NCBI GenBank assembly: GCA_964455635.1
Contig: CAYVWX010000115.1
Span: 1-9,769 of the forward strand
DNA: 9,769 bases
Source: B16-G9 sp964455635
GTDB taxonomy: Bacteria > Bacteroidota > Bacteroidia > Bacteroidales > F082
Direction: 5' to 3'
Positions 6,934 to 9,769 of the stretch are shown here, piece by piece. Position numbers and translations under genes: made by a program. The notes under the pieces were generated by a model. That model was not told the DNA's origin. It ran no database searches and saw only the letters and a list, made by a program, of their open reading frames with translations. Every line of letters begins with the position of its first letter. Within the stretch, counting starts at the first letter, position 1.

Positions 6934-6959
6934 TTTGCGGCTGCTTTCCATTAATTTTG
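6934..6959 (+). promoter_or_regulatory. Candidate promoter for the riboswitch/TonB-receptor transcript
   Basis: TAATTTTG at 6952-6959 is an exact match to the TAnnTTTG -7 consensus, with TTTG at 6934-6937 as a possible -33 box (14-nt gap, short but the same as for the PhnP-like gene). Transcription from here would start about 55-60 nt before the riboswitch. An alternative lies closer: TTG at 6972-6974, a 17-nt gap, and the one-mismatch box TATTTTTT at 6992-6999. The sequence does not decide between them. Confidence 0.4.
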
Positions 6960-7020
6960 CGGATTTGTGGATTGAAGGTAATTTAAAACCATATTTTTTC
7001 TATTTTCGCACCATAATTCA

Positions 7021-7098
7021 CAACAGGGGTGCCTTAAAATTACGGGCTGAGAACAAACCCTTTGAACCTGATCCGGATAATGCCGGCGCAGGGAAAAG
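7021..7098 (+). promoter_or_regulatory. TPP riboswitch aptamer (THI element)
   Basis: The conserved core of the thiamine pyrophosphate aptamer is present in the right order: ACAGGGGTGCC (7023-7033), GGGCTGAGA (7044-7052) with the pyrimidine-binding CTGAGA at 7047-7052, ACCC, then AACCTGATC (7065-7073), GGATAATGCC (7075-7084) and GCGCAGGGAA. The GGGG/ACCC helix and the CCGG...CCGG helix around GATAATG can be drawn; the closing P1 helix is short or unclear. In most bacteria TPP binding lowers expression of the downstream gene. The element ends about 70 nt before the TonB-dependent receptor gene on the same strand, which makes that receptor a thiamine-regulated gene. Confidence 0.95.
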
Positions 7099-7169
7099 AG
7101 CAAGTATCGTTTATTTCCCGTAAGGCTTTTCCTGTTGATATGTTCATTGTAATGAAACACATCATATCA
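7089..7169 (+). promoter_or_regulatory. Likely expression platform of the TPP riboswitch, including a hairpin at the start codon
   Basis: Three pairings can be drawn. CCCGTAA (7117-7123) is a perfect 7-base complement of TTACGGG (7040-7046) inside the aptamer. CTTTTCCTG (7126-7134) pairs with CAGGGAAAAG (7089-7098), the 3' end of the aptamer, with one bulged base. TGATATG (7136-7142) pairs with CATATCA (7163-7169), with TTCAT/ATGAA nested inside, forming a hairpin whose last base is the A of the receptor's ATG. There is no T run after any of these hairpins, so control of translation initiation seems more likely than termination. The fold is read by eye. Confidence 0.5.
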
Positions 7170-9592
7170 TGGTAAAAAAAATACTTTTCTTCTTAATGTC
7201 ATCCGTCGTTATTCCCGTTTTGGCCTGTGCTCAGGTTACCGTCAGCGGAACGGTTATCAACAGTAAAACAGGCCAGATTTTGCAGGGTGCTACCGTAATA
7301 CTCGATGGCAGGGCCACGGCAACAAACAGCATTGGCGAATTTAGTTTTAAAGATATTCATCGGGGCAGGCATCATCTTAAGGTCTCCTATGTCGGTTTTT
7401 CAAACTATAACAAAAAGTTAAACGTCACAAACAATGTAAAACTCACTGTCGAGCTTACGCCAACGGCTTATTTTAGCGAGGAGGTTATTGTTTCGGCATA
7501 TCGCGCAGCAGCGGAATCGCCTTTGGCACACACTAACCTCAGTCAAAAACAAATTTCCAAAAAAAACCTTGGACAGGATTTGCCTTATCTGCTTGCCCAA
7601 ACACCGTCGGTAGTTGTAAGCTCCGATGCGGGGACAGGCGTTGGATATACAGGCATACGAATTCGCGGAACCGATTTAACAGGAATAAATGTTACCCTAA
7701 ACGGAGTGCCCGTAAACGACCCCGAATCGGCTACGGTTTATTTTGTGGATTTGCCCGATTTGGCATCTTCTATGGAGAGCATGCAAATTCAACGCGGTGT
7801 AGGCACTTCTGTTAACGGGGCAGCAGCGTTTGGCGCAAGCATCAATATTAAAACCGATGGTTTTTCTGACGACCCTTATGCAGAGTACGCTTTTTCGGGC
7901 GGTTCATTTAACACCTTTAAAAACTCCGTTAAATTTGGAACCGGTATTTTAAACGGCAAATGGAACTTTACGGGTCGGGCATCGGTTATCTCGTCCGACG
8001 GATATATCGACAGGGCTTCATCCAACCTGCAATCAGCCTATTTTGCAGGAGGTTACTATGGTAAAAAAGATATTGTAAAAGCCATTGTGATGTTGGGAAA
8101 AGAAAAAACCTATCAGGCCTGGTACGGGGTTCCGAAAGACAGCCTTAAAACCAACCGTACTTACAATCCAGCCGGCGAGATGTACGACAACAACGGTAAC
8201 TTTTTAGGCTATTACAACAACCAAACCGATAATTATATTCAAAACTACTATCAACTCCATTATGCCCATCAGTTTTCACCATGGTTAAATCTTACCTCGG
8301 CGCTGTTTTATACCAAAGGAAAAGGTTTTTACGAAAGCTATAAAAACAATCAAAAGTTTTCTAAATACGGCATGGCCGATACCATTATAGGAACCGATAC
8401 CATCAACGGAACTAATTTGATAAGGCAAAAATGGCTTGACAACGACTACTACGGACTAATTATGACTTTAAATTATCAAAAGGATGCTTTTAAATTTAAT
8501 TTGGGAGGCAGTTGGAACCGGTATCATGGCGACCACTACGGAAAAATTGTTTGGGCGCAGGTTGCACGATTGGGGGACCACGACCGAAACTGGTACTTTA
8601 ACACCGGAATAAAAAATTACTATAATATTTTTGCCAAAATAGATTATCAGCTTGCAAAAGTTTTTAACCTTTATCTGGATTTGCAGTACAGGCATATTGG
8701 TTATTCCATTAATGGCACGCACGACAACCTGACCGATTTTATTCAAAGCCATCAGTATAACTTTTTTAATCCCAAAGCGGGTATTGTTTATAAAATTAAC
8801 ACTGTAAACATGCTGTATGCAAGCGCAGCAGTTGCCAACCGCGAGCCTTCGCGCTCCGACTTTCGCGATGCCGATGCAGGAACAGAAATATTACCCGAGC
8901 GTTTAACCGACTACGAAATGGGGTGGAATTATACCGGAAATAATCTGACTTTAGCTGCCAATGCTTTTTATATGGATTACAAAAACCAATTGGTGCTAAC
9001 GGGTAAAATAAACAATGTGGGGTCGGCCATACGAACCAACGTGGCAAAAAGTTTTAGGGCGGGTATTGAGCTGTCGGCAGCAATGCATGCAACAAAATGG
9101 CTTAATTGGAGTTTTAATTTTACATACAGCCAAAATAAAATTAAAAATTTTACCGAGTATGTTGATAATTGGGATTACTGGAACGACCCTGACAACCTGC
9201 CATTGCAGTACAAAAAAGACCTGGGCACCACCGACATCTCCTTTTCGCCCGATATGGTTGCCTCCAACAATTTAACTTTTACTTTTATTAAAAACCTCGA
9301 TATTTATTTGGTATCCAATTATGTAGGAAGACAATACATTGATAATACCTCTTCCAAACAGCGGAGCCTCAATCCCTATTTTATTAATAACATCAGACTA
9401 AATTACACATGGAATCCGGGTATTGTAAAGTCGGTTGATTTTATTTTGAGTTTAAACAATATTTTTAACAGCAAATACGAAACCAATGCCTGGGTTTATC
9501 GCTATGTTTACGGCGAAGAGGAGTATGAAATGAATGGTTATTTTCCACAGGCAGGGTTTAATGTAATGGCAGGTGTTACGGTGAAATTTTAG
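7169..9592 (+). CDS. TonB-dependent outer-membrane receptor, probable thiamine (B1) transporter
   Basis: This 807-residue protein has a signal peptide (1-21, cleavage near ACA|Q), a carboxypeptidase-regulatory-like domain (about 24-97, VSGTVINSKTGQILQGATV), a TonB-box-like segment (SEEVIVSAYRA, 103-113), a plug domain (about 115-230, with IRIRGTDLTGINVTLNGVPV and the RGVGTSVNGAAAFGASINI stretch) and a 22-strand-type beta-barrel ending in VMAGVTVKF with the terminal phenylalanine expected for barrel insertion. Energised by TonB-ExbBD, such receptors pull scarce ligands across the outer membrane. The TPP riboswitch just upstream points to thiamine or its phosphates. TPP-regulated receptors of this kind, usually paired with the inner-membrane transporter PnuT, are known in Bacteroidota. 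PnuT is not in the window and could lie past the right edge. No SusD partner is seen, which fits a small-molecule receptor better than a glycan one. The frame is intact. The ATG at 7169 sits at the end of a hairpin that may control its use. Confidence 0.93.
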   Translation: MVKKILFFLMSSVVIPVLACAQVTVSGTVINSKTGQILQGATVILDGRATATNSIGEFSFKDIHRGRHHLKVSYVGFSNYNKKLNVTNNVKLTVELTPTAYFSEEVIVSAYRAAAESPLAHTNLSQKQISKKNLGQDLPYLLAQTPSVVVSSDAGTGVGYTGIRIRGTDLTGINVTLNGVPVNDPESATVYFVDLPDLASSMESMQIQRGVGTSVNGAAAFGASINIKTDGFSDDPYAEYAFSGGSFNTFKNSVKFGTGILNGKWNFTGRASVISSDGYIDRASSNLQSAYFAGGYYGKKDIVKAIVMLGKEKTYQAWYGVPKDSLKTNRTYNPAGEMYDNNGNFLGYYNNQTDNYIQNYYQLHYAHQFSPWLNLTSALFYTKGKGFYESYKNNQKFSKYGMADTIIGTDTINGTNLIRQKWLDNDYYGLIMTLNYQKDAFKFNLGGSWNRYHGDHYGKIVWAQVARLGDHDRNWYFNTGIKNYYNIFAKIDYQLAKVFNLYLDLQYRHIGYSINGTHDNLTDFIQSHQYNFFNPKAGIVYKINTVNMLYASAAVANREPSRSDFRDADAGTEILPERLTDYEMGWNYTGNNLTLAANAFYMDYKNQLVLTGKINNVGSAIRTNVAKSFRAGIELSAAMHATKWLNWSFNFTYSQNKIKNFTEYVDNWDYWNDPDNLPLQYKKDLGTTDISFSPDMVASNNLTFTFIKNLDIYLVSNYVGRQYIDNTSSKQRSLNPYFINNIRLNYTWNPGIVKSVDFILSLNNIFNSKYETNAWVYRYVYGEEEYEMNGYFPQAGFNVMAGVTVKF

Positions 9593-9602
9593 TCTTTTCC
9601 AA

Positions 9603-9769
9603 CCCGATAGACAATTATACAATGAATTAATGATACAATGATATAATGAACCCGTTACCCGATAGACAATTATACAATGAATTAATGATGCAATGATATA
9701 ATGAACCCGTTACACGCTTAACAATTATACAATGAATTAATGATACAATGATATAATGAACCCGTTACC
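9603..9769. repeat. Tandem repeat of 55-bp units, each built from octamers; runs off the right edge
   Basis: Three full units (9603-9657, 9658-9712, 9713-9767) and the first two bases of a fourth are present. Each unit contains five 8-bp words in a row, GACAATTA, TACAATGA, ATTAATGA, TACAATGA, TATAATGA (9610-9649 in unit 1), plus a 15-bp linker (ACCCGTTACCCGATA at 9650-9664), so 5 x 8 + 15 = 55. Unit 2 differs from unit 1 by one base in the core (TGCAATGA); unit 3 has a changed linker (CACGCTTAAC in place of CCCGATAGAC) but an otherwise identical core. The array starts 10 bp after the receptor stop codon. No open frame or strong hairpin is evident. Total length is unknown because the window ends inside it. 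Confidence 0.95.

Noticed and set aside
6917..7160. Open frames of about 68 codons on both strands over the TPP riboswitch region
   Set aside because: They run through the conserved aptamer, show no protein features, and are explained by the RNA element.
7169..7230. Lipoprotein signal on the TonB-dependent receptor (VLAC at residues 17-20)
   Set aside because: The residue before the expected small one is leucine, a poor lipobox, and ACA|Q is a good signal peptidase I site as usual in this receptor family.
9603..9769. Possible CRISPR array
   Set aside because: The 55-bp period is similar throughout; there are no unique spacers of constant size between identical repeats, the linker between cores is itself repeated, and no cas gene is present.

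Overview
The window looks like chromosomal DNA of a member of the Bacteroidota. The evidence is a type IX secretion (T9SS) C-terminal sorting domain on an exported peptidase, a TonB-dependent receptor with the N-terminal carboxypeptidase-regulatory-like domain typical of the phylum, three intergenic matches to the Bacteroidota -7 promoter box TAnnTTTG, and AT-rich leaders without strong Shine-Dalgarno sequences. The order or genus cannot be fixed from this sequence. Housekeeping-type genes have moderate GC, while roughly 2611-3660 is clearly more AT-rich.

Left part (1-2610, minus strand): the first 56 codons of an exported protein (possibly a lipase-family hydrolase) run off the left edge. 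Behind it lies a 7-bp tandem repeat tract, then a 771-residue secreted zinc carboxypeptidase (M14, carboxypeptidase D/N-like) with regulatory-like, PKD, CUB and T9SS sorting domains.

Middle (2611-4675, minus strand): an AT-rich cassette holds a 176-residue GNAT-like protein and a 51-residue basic protein, only 2 bp apart. Upstream of it is a 317-bp gene-free stretch with a dispersed-repeat-like core and an unexplained 64-codon open frame. Then comes dapA (4-hydroxy-tetrahydrodipicolinate synthase), with a weak hairpin at its stop codon.

Right part (4676-9769, plus strand): a divergent promoter region leads into a PhnP-like metallo-beta-lactamase-fold hydrolase. This is followed by a lipoprotein of the nucleotide pyrophosphatase/phosphodiesterase family. 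A 328-bp intergenic region then carries a clear TPP riboswitch and a plausible expression platform, upstream of an 807-residue TonB-dependent receptor. The riboswitch makes thiamine or a phosphorylated thiamine the likely substrate of that receptor. Ten bases after its stop codon starts a nested tandem repeat (55-bp units built from octamers) that runs off the right edge.

The genes do not form one pathway. The best-supported functional unit is riboswitch plus receptor (vitamin B1 uptake). The least understood pieces are the GNAT-like/small-protein pair, the repeat-like stretch 3480-3796 and the 55-bp repeat.
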